From Eucalyptus grandis (taxonomy: Eukaryota; Streptophyta; Magnoliopsida; Myrtales; Myrtaceae): a stretch of DNA of 64,000 bases. The DNA is taken from NCBI RefSeq assembly GCF_016545825.1, contig NC_052619.1, forward strand, positions 48,484,127-48,548,126, read 5' to 3'. The notes below the pieces were generated by a model that saw only the letters and a list, made by a program, of their open reading frames with translations, did no database searches and was not told the DNA's origin. This document shows, in pieces, positions 45,134 to 56,800 of the stretch (position 1 is the stretch's first letter; the number at the start of each line of letters is the position of its first letter). A program made the position numbers and the translations under genes.

Positions 45134-48100
45134 TGTTAACACCTGATTTTTCACAAATGCGTCATATATATATTTTGAAAAAAAATGGGGAAAGGAAAAG
45201 AAATAACAAAACTAGCCCAGTCAATCATTTTCGGTCAGTTCATTCGTCTCGGGCCAGACCATTTCGTTCTGATCCAGTTCATCCGCATAAAAGCCGATTT
45301 ACAAACCTAATTTGGGCAGCCCAGGTTTCGTTCAATTCACTGTCTCAACCCAGCAACTGAAAAGTCCACAAAAATTAATTAAAGCCCGAGCCCATCCGAA
45401 CGAAATAAATTAAAGATAAAAAAAAAAACAAAATCCAGCCTTTTCCTTTGACCGTGCTTTCCGTTTCTGAAATTTGAAGAAGAGGACGAAGACGTTTCAC
45501 GGTCAAATGCATGCGAGCGTTTCTCACAGACCCGTGACCGAAGCAAATCTCAAAGCTCTAGAAGGAATATTGTCAAGCTCTGTTTTTCCCAATCAGGTGG
45601 GCACTCCCTACCTTGAATGATTCTGTTTTTCCCTTCTACTTGGGAATCAAGAACGTTGAGTTGAATTGATGAATTCGCGGTTCAATCTGTGGAACCGAGA
45701 CTGATCTGTGAGAGATAATGATTATTTAGAGGTTGATATATCGTGTCTAGACTGTAAGGCCCTGTTTGGTAACCATCCAAACAGGGCCAAATTCCCGATT
45801 CTTTGTTCTCGGAATCGGTTTCGGCCTAGAATCGCGTTTGGTAAAATTTTGTTCCGGGAACAGATTAGGAATAGAATCAAGAACCAAAAAAAGTTGATTC
45901 TTGTTAGGGAACGAATTTGAGAATCAAAATCAAAATTTTCTTCTTCCCTTCGGTCAATCTCGTGACCGCCGTCCACCACCGCCGGCCACCGTCCGCCGTC
46001 CGCCGCCACCGTCCACCGCCGCCGCCGCTGCCGCCGCCCCCCGTCCACCGCCGCCGCCGCCGCCGGAGGCAAGCCTAGCCACGGCGAGCTCGCCGGAGGC
46101 TTGCCCGCCCACCAGGCCGAGGCTCGGCCTCCCAGTCCGGGCGAGGCCGAGCCTCGCCGTGGCTGGGCGGGCCTCGCCGGGTCGGGCGGTGGGTGGGCAA
46201 GCCTCGCGACGCCTAGCCCCACGGTGGCCGGGCGAGGCTCACCCGGCCCCGCCGGTGGCACCGCGGAGCCTCGCCCAACCCCGACGAGGCCGGCCTCGCC
46301 GAGGGCGGCGACGTTCCAATACCGGCGACCGGCCGAAGAAGAAGAAGAAGATGAGAAAAAGAAAAGAAAAAAAAGGAAAATGAAAAGAAAAAATGAAAAA
46401 ATGAAAAAAAGAAAAGAAAAAAAAGGAAAAAGTAAAAAAAATTATTTAAAAATTAAAAGAAATTGATTTGGAAGCAATTAATGAACACGCATACCAAACG
46501 CAATTCTATTCCAAAATCGGAAATTTTGGACGAGTCACCAAACGGCTTAAAATGCTTAGAATCGGTTCCCGGGAAAGAGGTAATAAAAAAAATTAGTTCG
46601 ATCGGAATCTAGGGAGAACAGAATCGTTACCAAACGCGCCCTAAATGACATTGAATCCAATTCTGGAATTACTTTTTCGAATTGCATATTAGGCGTTCGA
46701 CAAAATGCCTGAATGGAGTACTGAAATGGATTTATGAAATTCGACAATTAGAGCCTCCTTTTATGCTCGATTTGTTCTTAGATTGTTGAATTGATAGTAA
46801 ATCTGTGTTTCTCTTTGATTTTGTAGCATATCCTTTGATGTCTGAGTCGGCCCTGATACACCTCAGCGAGACACCATTCCTTTAGCCGAAGAAGGCCGCG
46901 GTTAGAGGCCACCATAGTCAATTCTTTGTTCATCGTTTGAATGTGCACATATGTGTTTGTTTTTTCTGGAATTGGTTGTTGTTTGAGATGTATGTTCTCG
47001 GTTATCTTGACGTTGCTGGGACTGGTCTGGTGTTAGCCGAAGATGACTTGGTGACGGTGGGCAACATTGGATGTCGACGTGGGACGGTTTGGAGTTCCTG
47101 CGTGAGTTCGTTTAATGAAGTTTCAGTGTTGAGCTAGCCGCGTTGGAGAGCTCTCGGTGAAGTCTCGGGAGGGAAGAAGGGAAAAAAAAGGAAAAAAAAG
47201 AAAAAAAGAAAAAGGAAAGAAAAAGAAAATGGAAAAAAAAAATCGAATAAAAAAAGGGGCTGCATATGTTGAATCCGGGTGGGGTCAAACTTATAGGTGG
47301 ACTGGGCTAGAATTATCAATGGACTAGGCCAGGCCGAACATTTAATTTCAATGTTTGGGCCATACTCGGGCCAGGCTCTAAGTCTGACCCGAGTTCAGAC
47401 TCCAACCGGACTGTTAGGGTCTGCGTCAGACCACCGGTTGGCACCGAGTTTGCCGAAGTCCATTTTCTAGAATTAAAAAATAAAAAATGGAAATTTAAAA
47501 AAAAAATTAAGAAAAAAAGTTTAGAAATTAGATATTGAGAAGGTTTCATTAGATGTTAGTTTTAATTCTACTTTGAAATTAGTTTAGCATAAAAAAGTGA
47601 AAATCTTTTTATGACAATTGGACCTAAAATTGAATAAGCCTTTATGACTTTACAAAAATATTTTTGAATGATTTCTTTTTTAGAGACAAGTTATTGTTTG
47701 CGCCCTTTCTTTTTTTATTTTACTCGATTGTACACTTCCAATACATTGGTTGTTATTTTCTTTTTTTAGAATGGTTAGGATGAATTTTAGGATTTTTGAT
47801 TGGTAAAAGACTGCCCTAACATTTTGCTTAGCAAATAATTAAGTTTAGATATCGAAAGGGCACTAGTTAGATCATTAGTGTAACTAAATCTTTGATCCTT
47901 GACTCTTTGGTTATGTAAGAATTAAGATGAAGCTCCCACGTCTCTGTTGGTTTCCAATCAACCATAAATGATTAGTGGCGACTCTAAAAAGATTTAGATT
48001 GTTGAGAACTTAAAAGAAATCGCGTGTCAGGCGAGGTATGAATTTGGAAGAACTTGCGCTATTGATTAATGAACCTTTTCTCAAATAGTTGAAAAGATGA

Positions 48101-48200
48101 TGTGTTCGAATTGTCTTTTCAATGAACCACTGGGACCGTCTCTTGGACTCTTCTAAGCCTATATTCTCGAGCTTGGCCCCTCGACGGGTAAGTTGTGACA
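45134..48200 (+). mobile_element. Solo LTR of a related Tat/Ogre-like element, with a nested Harbinger-like element
   Basis: Begins TGTTAACACCTGATTTTTC and ends GTTGTGACA at 48200. The last 360 bases (ATATCGAAAGGGCACTAGTTA, GATTAGTGGCGACTC, GTGTCAGGCGAGGTATGA) parallel the tail of the LTRs at 32.6 and 44.5 kb but are clearly diverged. No primer-binding site follows, and no internal region is seen. Without the 884-bp nested element it is about 2.18 kb. Flanks AAGAT and GAAAT do not form a clean target duplication. Confidence 0.55.
45758..46641. mobile_element. PIF/Harbinger-like non-autonomous element with GC-rich core
   Basis: Ends GGCCCTGTTTGGTAAC and GTTACCAAACGCGCCC are inverted repeats and are flanked by TAA on both sides (45755-45757 and 46642-46644), the 3-bp target duplication of PIF/Harbinger. 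The first 31 bases form a hairpin: GGCCCTGTTTGG, a 7-base loop, CCAAACAGGGCC. The core at 45965-46320 is extremely GC-rich with repeated GCCTCGCC and GCCGCCGCC words. Frames through it encode only low-complexity Pro/Ala/Arg and are not taken as genes. No transposase. Confidence 0.75.
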
Positions 48201-48726
48201 GAAATCATGGTGTGATTTTGGAGGAGTAACCGCTGCCTAGAGATAGTTGTTGTCGTGGCAACGTGAAGATGTGGAGCCAATAATCATGAAGACAAGAAGA
48301 TGTAGTTGAAACCCCTAGAAAACTGCGTGTAGGCAATTTTGTTCTAAATATTGTATATACTCGTATAATGTAGGTTGTTCATGTAATGTAGATTCCCCTC
48401 AGAACAAACAAACAAAATTCTTTATTCTTCAATTCTCATACACTAGTTGTAGTTTTCAGATGTTTTGTCATTAATTGAATTCCGATGTGTATCTTAATTG
48501 TAGCTTTCAGATCTTCGTCGTCAATTAAATTCCGGCATAATAACTTTATGTCATTGTATTTTGTTGTTGAACAGCCAAGCTTTTTATGTCATTAGACTTC
48601 ATCGTTAATTAAATTCCACTGAAAGTTGTTCTTGGTGTTCCATTGATACAACTCATGTCCAGAATCACCACAAACTTTGTCTCATTTTAATAATATTGAA
48701 GAACGAATTTTGGTTATAGATATTTC
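48201..48726. repeat. Non-coding DNA with a degenerate direct repeat
   Basis: Variants of the word CATTGTTAATTAAATTCC recur at about 48470, 48524, 48606 and 48728 with varied spacing. It abuts the 3' end of the outer LINE. No gene recognised. Confidence 0.45.
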
Positions 48727-48838
48727 ATTGTTAATCAAATTCTTTTTTTTCTCGGAAACAAGACAATAATATTAATACTTAAGAGTTCTTAAACAAAAGA
48801 CCCATTGGGGCATCCAAACAAAGCAAATCCCAAAGATG

Positions 48839-51800
48839 CTAAGGAGGCCGAACTACCCAAGAATGGGACAAGAAATTCATTCTACGGGCCTTAGCTACCC
48901 AATCTGCTACACAATTTGCGGATCGACTACAATGGGCCAATGAGATATTTTCAAAAGAGCCCAACAAGAATTTAGCTTCGTCTACTATAGGCTTAATTTC
49001 CCACCGCACGTGGTCTTCTTTGACCATTGCATCTAGAAGCTTAAAGCAATCACTTTCCAGTTGCAGTTGCAGGTGTTTCTCTTTCTTCGACTGAAGCAGC
49101 TTCAAAGCTTCGACCATGGCTAGTGCATCCGTTTGGATCACCGATGAAGCTGGAACAATTTTTGCAAACCCGTTAAGAAAGGTCCCTGTAGCATCTCGGA
49201 TAACCCCCGCGACGGCACCTTCTGTAGCTCCTCAACATAAGCTCCATTCGGTGGTATCCACTTTTTGGTCAATTGAGCTGATTCTGAGTAAAGTTTCAAG
49301 CTTTGATGGTTCCATTTGCTGAAATTTCTGAGTGACGCTTTTGCTAAGCTGATTAGGGCTTTTCAATTTGGGGCAAGCCTCCGAAACACGAAGTCATTCC
49401 TTGCTTTCTACAGAAACCACAAGAGGGTTGCAATTTCTTCAAAGTGAGTTCTGTTGGTGTTCAATCAGGTCTTGAAGCCAAATTTCTATTCGCGTTATAT
49501 TGTGACACGATGCTTAAATGTTAACCTCAGGCCCGACCAAATTGAACTAGTCCAGCAACAGAGCAAGAAGAGGTGCTCTATAGATTCCACTTCCTGGTCA
49601 CAAAAAGGGCATCTTGGCTGAGGTATAATTTTCCTCCGATAAAGATTCTCTGTTGTAGGGAGTGCATTTTGACATATGCTCCACATAAAGATCTTAACTT
49701 TAGGGGGTGTCTTCATACTCCAAATATGATTCCATAATTTATGGGGCGGTAGGAAAGAAGATGTTGCTTTCATGATATGTTGTGGCTTGTTTGATTTTTG
49801 GATCATATTATAGGCACTTTTCACTGAGTAGATACTTGATTTGGAAGCCATCCACATCGATTTATCTTGCGTGGCACGAGAACTGAGTGGCATTGCAAGA
49901 ATTTCATTCACTGTTTGTTCATCGAACATTCCTATGAGCATGTGAACTTCCCACTTTCTCTCATTTTGTATAATCAAATCAGCAACTTTAATTGGGTCAC
50001 TAGAGTTGGCCGGTCCCCCAATAATACCTCATTTTAGCCACCTGTCTTCTCGGATATTGATATTTCTCCTGTACCTACTGACCGTATGATCGAATTTGAA
50101 ATAGTATCTCTTCCTATCAACAAACTCTGCCAACTCCAAGAGGGGTGGGATCCCTTCCCAGCATGCCAAAATGCTCTCGTAGGAAAATAAATTCCCTTGA
50201 CAATTTTGTACCATAAGGATGACTGATTTTGACATAGCCTCTATGCTTGTTTCCCAAGCATTGCTTGCTCTATTAAAATCCATTAAGTCTCTAAAGCCCA
50301 TTCCCCACTGTCTTTTCTATTTTTAAGCACTTCCCATCTTTTCCAATGTAGACCACTTCTTGATTCACTGTTCTTCCACCAAAACACAGCAATTCTTTTC
50401 TCTATAGATTTGCAAATTGACTTTGGGATTTTAAAAATAGACATCGCATATTGAGAAATAGCTTGAATCACAGCTTTACTCAAAGTCTCATTTCTTGCCT
50501 TCGAAATCAAGTTTATTTCCAACCCTCTAGTTTCATATTCACTCTTGCTAAAATCCATGCACACATTTGTTTCTTAAAGGCTCCCCAATTAGAAGGTATC
50601 CCTAAATATTTTCCAATTTTATCAACTCCCGGAACTCGTAATTCTTGCCATATTCTTTCTTAGGGATTGTGTGCAATTTGAACTAAACGAGATACTCGAT
50701 TTGTTCAGATTTATGGCCTAACCAGATGCATAGCAATATTGATTCAAGAGCATTGCTAAATTCTGACATTCTTGCACTTTTCCATCCAAGAAAAAAATTG
50801 AGTCGTTAGCAAAAAGAAGATGGGAAAGGACAAGACATAACCTGTTTAGCTTGATGCCTACTATTGTTCCTTCCTGAACTGCCTTTGTCATTAGAGTTGA
50901 GAGTGTGTTGGCCATCAATATAAAAAGATAAGGAGAAATGAGGTCTCCTTGTCGAATACCTCTTGATGGTTGAAAATATTCCAGTGGCTCCCCATTAAAC
51001 TTCACGCTAAAGGAGATTGAGGTGACACATTTCATAATTCTATTTACCCACCAATCGCTGAATTCCATTTTCAACAAGCATGCTTCTAGAAAATTTCATT
51101 CCACCCTATCGTATGTCTTTTTCATATCCAGTTTTAATACAGCTTGAAATTTCCTTTTCATCTTTCTTACCCTCAACTAATGTAACACCTCTTGTACGAT
51201 CAAAATGTTGTCTTGAATCTGCCGACCCCCTACAAAGGCACTTTGCTCACATGCAATAAGTTCTGGAAGCCATGGTTTCAATCTATTTGCCAACACGTTG
51301 GATATGATCTTATATGCAAAATTACAAAGGTTGATTGGTCTGAATTGATCTAATCTTTCTGGATTTTGAACTTTCAGAATCGATGTGATGTAAGTTTTAT
51401 TCAGTTTTGGATTTAGAAGTCCAGACCTAAAAAAAGACTGCACTTCCTCAAAGATACTTTGTTTGATCTCCTCTCAGTGATGTTGATAAAATTGTCCATT
51501 CAAACCATTAGGTCCCGGTGCCTTCAAAGATCTCAATTGAAAAACAGCATCCTGCACTTCTTCTATAGTGCAGATAATTGCTAGTTCATTTCTGGAGTTA
51601 CAATATTTGGGCATTGTTGCAAAACATGGTTAAAATTCTAGGGACCCATTGACTTATAAAGTTCTTCAAAGAAGTCTACTGTCATTTGTTTTAAAGCCCC
51701 TATATCCCGCATCCATGAGTCCTCAGTGTTCTTAAGCATGGAAATTATGTTCCTCTGTCTCCTTTGAATAATTGTTGCATGAAAAAAATTTGTGTTTGTG

Positions 51801-52057
51801 TCCCCCCACTGAAGCCATCTAATTCTTAATCTTAGTCTCCAATACATTTCCTCTTGACGCCACAAGTTTTCGATATGTCCAGTAAGTTCCTTTCTCATGT
51901 GCAAGTCTGCCTCCATATCCCGTTTATTCATTATCTCTTGCGATTCCTCTTTCAACATCTTTAGCTTCTTTTGACTGTTTTGAAATGTTTTTTTACTCCA
52001 CATTGACAAATTCAAGGATACTTCTTTGATTTTCTGTGCAAGATCAACCTCTTTCAA
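48839..52057 (-). pseudogene. Outer LINE ORF2, C-terminal part: RT, zf-RVT, RNase H
   Basis: Minus-strand fragments in order: linker RIRWLQWGDTNTNFFHATII (51820), RT segments FRPINLCNFAYKIISNVLAN and EQSAFVGGRQIQDNILIVQE (51370-51190), RGIRQGDLISPYLFILMANT (50960), the active-site region HLLFANDSIFF (50795-50825), KIPKSICKSIEKRIAVFWWK (50430), the zinc-binding PPKVKIFMW…CPFCDQEVESIEHLF (49715-49580), and RNase H with LESDC and LAHCSRSANCVADWVAKA (49060-48880). Several stops and frameshifts separate the blocks. The RT active site reads FAND, where FADD is expected: Asp to Asn at 50805-50807. Confidence 0.9.
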
Positions 52058-52058
52058 G

Positions 52059-52072
52059 CTAGATAGGTGCCA
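52059..52072. repeat. Target site duplication (left) of the inner LINE
   Basis: CTAGATAGGTGCCA, identical to 58729-58742 and read straight on by the outer LINE on the far side. Confidence 0.95.
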
Positions 52073-52560
52073 GCTTTTTCTCTCCGCTTCATCGGAGTTT
52101 TCTCTCTACCGTCTGTGTAGTACCCTCTACTCCAAAGTGTAGAAATGGCTACCCCTCCACTCATAATCCAAAACCCTCGGTCAGCGTGTTTAATCCCTCA
52201 TAGCTAAATCTTTCAACCCATACATCCCTTCTCACATCCATCCGTCACCATTCATCGAACCCACAAACCCATAAAAACCCATAAAGCATAATGGAAGTTT
52301 ACCCACAAAACCCTAGATCCAGATCGGTTTTCCACCCATTTGATTTCGCCGACCCAAATTCTTGGGGTCATCACCGAACCATTCCAATATTTGAATCTGT
52401 CTCAGCAAAAGAGCTCCTATTCTCCAAGGCTCAATGTGCAGATTATCTTTAAGGTATTTTCTTCAATCTTCTCGGATAGTAGCTGTGGTTTGGGATATCT
52501 TGTTATTGCCCTGCATAGAAGAGTTTCGAAATGGATAATGAGTATAATGAAGAAAGAAGA

Positions 52561-53884
52561 ATGGCGGCTTTATGTAAAAGTCTGGGCAATTTATGGTCCC
52601 AGATGATATAATTGATGTGAAAGATGAAATTTCCAAAGAAAAACTGCAAGAATGCAAGCTGACTCGTTTGGGAAACTATATTCTAAGCCTAATGTTAACT
52701 TTCCAGCTTTCCTTAACACTATGAAGAAAGCTTGGAAGACTGAAAATGTGGATTGCACCTTATTAGAGACAGGGTTTTTTCTCATTTTCCTTCACCTCCG
52801 AAGTTGATAAACAGAGGGTTTTAAACTCAGGGCCTTGGTCTTTTTCCAGCAATTTGTTTGTGTTGCAGCAATGTCATCCTGATACTCCTGAATTATGCTA
52901 TGAGTTTACCCATTGTGCTTTTTGGGTTCAACTCTATGGTCTTCCCTTTGGTCGAGTTACTCACGAAATTGTAAAAGAAGTGGCATCGAGAATTGGAGAA
53001 GTAGTGGAGGTGAAATTAGAAGCGAAAGGAAACGGTAATTATAAGGTTGGCAAAGCAAGAATTAATCAACCTGGCTGCCCCTCTAAAAAATGGAGTCATT
53101 ATTAACTTGGGTAGGAAAAAGGTTTGGGTTGAATTCAAATATGAAAGACTACCGCACTATTGCTACTCTTGTGGAAGAATAGGCCACTATGTCACTTTGC
53201 TTGTACTGAAATACCATATAAAGAATCGGGCCTTGAGGAGAACTTACTCGGAAGGTTTGGGCATTGGTTGCGAGCGGAGGCGAGGGAACTTAGTCCATAT
53301 GGGAAGATTTTCTATGGCAAACGGGAGTTTATTGAAGCGGAAGAGGAGATGGTGCCGTAGACTCCTTCATCCCCTAAAACTAAGGTGTCCAGAAATCAGC
53401 CTGTCTATTTGTGAGAAGAAACTGAGGAGAATGTAGCACAAAAAGCAAACACTCAGCCTTCCTCTTCCCTTGCCTTAATAGTTATAGAAGATAAAGGAAA
53501 ACAGAAGAGGGGTAGTAGCTGCCTAGATGAGGAATCTTCATTGGTGTGCTATAAAGAACAGCTTAAGGAATCAGAAGTTAATATGGTGGAAATTGTAGAA
53601 GCTGCGAAAGGAAGTGCAAGGACTAAACCTAGGAATACTAAGATGACCTTAGCCAAGAAAGAGAAACGATTACGCCTTTATGGAGCTCGATCCTCAAAAA
53701 CTCTGGTATTAGACAACTCTCAACTTGTTGAGACTCCCATTGAAGTAGAAAAGAAATCGTTCGGTGGGCTTTGGTGGCTAGCCCTAATAAGCCACTTAGG
53801 GTTATCCATGAAGTTCCTAAGTTGGAATTGTCAAGGGTTGGGCACACCCTTGACAATTTAAGCGTTGAGAGTCTTAGTGACTAA
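52561..53884 (+). pseudogene. Inner LINE ORF1 (DUF4283 and zinc knuckle)
   Basis: Starts MAALCKSLGNLWSQ at 52561 and goes out of frame within 20 codons. DUF4283-like text continues with FWVQLYGLPFGRVTHEIVKE (52920-52975) and [20 protein letters not shown] with IGHY (53120-53190), the CCHC knuckle of plant L1 ORF1, in which the last Cys is lost by a frameshift. The C-terminal part is polar and ends near 53884, overlapping the ORF2 start by about 75 bases. ORF1 binds element RNA in working copies. Confidence 0.8.
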
Positions 53885-56800
53885 AGAAAGGCCCAGTTTG
53901 GTATTTTTAATGGAAACTAAAAATCAAGAGCAGATGGTGCATCGAGTTAGGAGGCGACTCAAATTCCAAAACTGTTTTTGGTAAATCCGAGATGGTGTAG
54001 CGGGAGGTTTGGCTATTTTTGGGACGATCGCTTAATTTAACAGTTGAGGGGTATTCGGGACTCATATAAATGTCTGCTGTAAAATCTTAGAGTTAAGACA
54101 ACTCATGAGAATCACCTTCCTACATGCTCCAAATGATTTTAGAGAAAGAGTGTTATTATGGGAATCGATCCAAAAAGACAGCACATCAAACCAGCTTCCT
54201 TGGCTATGTCTAGGCAATTTTAACGAAGTTTTGTATCATTGGGAGAAAAAAGAAAGAAGAATGGCTGAGCATTATCGAATGACAGCGTTTCGGGATTTCT
54301 TACATGCTTGTTCTTTAATGGATTTGGAAAGCAAGGGTTGCGCCTTTACCTGGAATAATAATAGAGAGGGGGATGCTTTTGTAAAGGAGAAGCTAGATAG
54401 AGCAGTTTGTACAATGGAATGGAGACTAGCATATCCTAATGCAGAATGCCTAGCCTTACTAGCTATTGGCTCAGATCATAGCCCGTTACTTCTATCACTT
54501 TTCCCAAAGAATGATTATAGAAGAAGAATGTTCAGATTTGAAGCTTTTTGGGTGGAAGATGAGGAATGCGGAACAATAGTAAAGAATGCTTGGATTTCAG
54601 CAAACGTTCCAAGAAATAACATTGTAGACAAGCTGAATATAGTGTCCCGAAATTTGGCGGAATGGAGTAAGAACAGATTCTCTAATGCACATAAGAGAAT
54701 CTATTGGTTAAGGAGTGAGCTCCAAGAGATGATAAACAATCCTAGGGGTCAAATGATCATATTAAGATACAAAGGATAAACCAAGAAATTGAGAGCCTAT
54801 GGCGGCGGGAGGCGTTATATTGGGGGATGAGATCAAGAATTAACGGCTTAAATGGGGAGATAGAAACACCAAATTTTTTCATGCTACTACCATCCAAAGA
54901 AGAATCCGAAATAGAATCACAATGCTGAAAAATTCAAAAGGGCAGTGGATGAGAAGCGAGACGACTATAAAGGAAATGGCAGGAGCATACTTTAATGATC
55001 TATTTAAATTGGGAGGAGACAGAAATTTTCAGCCAATTTTAGATCAGATCCCAAGCTCGGTTGATGCAGACATGAATCAACAACTGACACAGCCCGTTAC
55101 AATGGAGGAAATTACAGCTGCAGCTTTTCAGTTAGGAGCTACTAAAGCTCCCGGGCCTGATGGTTTTAATGGTTTATTCTTTCAAAAGCATTGGAAGGAT
55201 CTAAATCAAGATATTTTCAGGGAGGTGCAGCAGTTTTTTCAAACAGGATCCTTAAACCCAGAGCTCAACTGGACATCAATAACCCTCATTCCTAAACTCC
55301 CAAATCTTGAGAAGATAGAACAGTTCCGTCCTATAAGCCTATGTAATTTCATATACAAGATCATCTCCAAGACATTGACGAATAGGCTGAAACCATTACT
55401 CCCAACCTAATTGAAGAAGAACAAAGTGCTTTTGTTGGGGGACGCCAAATCCAAGACAATATCTTGATCGTACAGGAGGTGTTACACAGAATAAGAACAC
55501 AGGAGAGGAAAAAAAGATTCCAAGCGGTACTAAAGTTAGATATGGAAAAGGCCTATGACCGAATAGAATGGGACTTTCTCCGAGAGTGTCTAATTAAGAT
55601 GGGTTTCTATGGAAGGTGGGTTAATTGGGTGATGCAATGTGTGTCTACAGTATCGTATAGCATTAAAATTAATGGAGAGCCCATGCCTTATTTCAAACCT
55701 ACTAGAGGAATCCGCCAAGGCGACCCGTTGTCTCCCTATCTCTTCATTTTAGTGGCCAATGTACTATCTCTCTTGATAAAGCAAGCTGTTTCAGCGAGGT
55801 ATTATTCGAGGAATCAAACTAAATCACAGCTGCCCTACGCTATCTCATCTCTTATTCGCGGATGACTCAATTTTCTTCTTACATGGAACTATAATGGAAT
55901 GTCAGAATTTAGCGACTATTCTTCATAATATTGCTTTGCTTCTGGTCAGGCCATTAATCTTAACAAATCAGGGATATATTTCAGTAAAGGCTGCCTAGAG
56001 AGTTTGAAGAGGAATATGGCTTATGAGCTACGAGTCCCTATAATTGACAAAACGGGGAAATATCTTGGCATTCCATCGGATTGGGGGGGATCGAAGAAAG
56101 AAATGTTTGCTTGGATCCTTGCTAGACTCAACATGAAATTGGAGAGCTGGAAAGAGAACTTATTGACAAAAGCTGGGAAGGAAATATTGATAAAGGCAGT
56201 GGTACAGGCTATTCCTCAATACGTCATGTCTATTTTCAAAATTCCACTTTCAATTTGTAAAGCTATCGAGAGGAGAATTGCTAATTTCTGGTGGAAAACT
56301 AGTAATAAAACTTCTAGTTTACACTTTGGAAAAAAATGGGACAAGTTTAAAGCTTAGAAAGGAGGAAGGGGGACTTGGATTTAAAGACTTAGGGGTTTTT
56401 AATAAAGCTATGCTAGGGAAGCAAGCTTGGAGATTAGCTCAGCAGCCAAATTCACTTTGGGGCCAACTTATGAAAGGTTTATATTTTCCACAAGGGGATT
56501 TCTTGAATGCTGGAAGAGGATATCGGTCTTCGTGGGGTTGGCAAAGTCTTCTAACGGGGAGGGATGCTATAGCTCCTAAAATCATGTGGGCAGTTGGGAA
56601 TGGAAAGAAAATCTCCATTAGAAATGATAGATGGCTAAAGAAAGGTTTGCTTGGTGGCCCCGGCAACAAGGAATGAGCCAGTTAAAGTGGCTGAACTGAT
56701 AGACATAGAGGAGGGACAATGGAATGAAGCTTTAATTGTGAATCTATTTGATGAAGAAACAGTAACAGAAATTCTTACCATTCCTATAGGCTTACCAAAC

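Noticed and set aside
45722..46466. Proline/alanine/arginine-rich open frames on both strands
   Set aside because: They cross the GC-rich core of the Harbinger-like element and run over its border; composition alone explains them.
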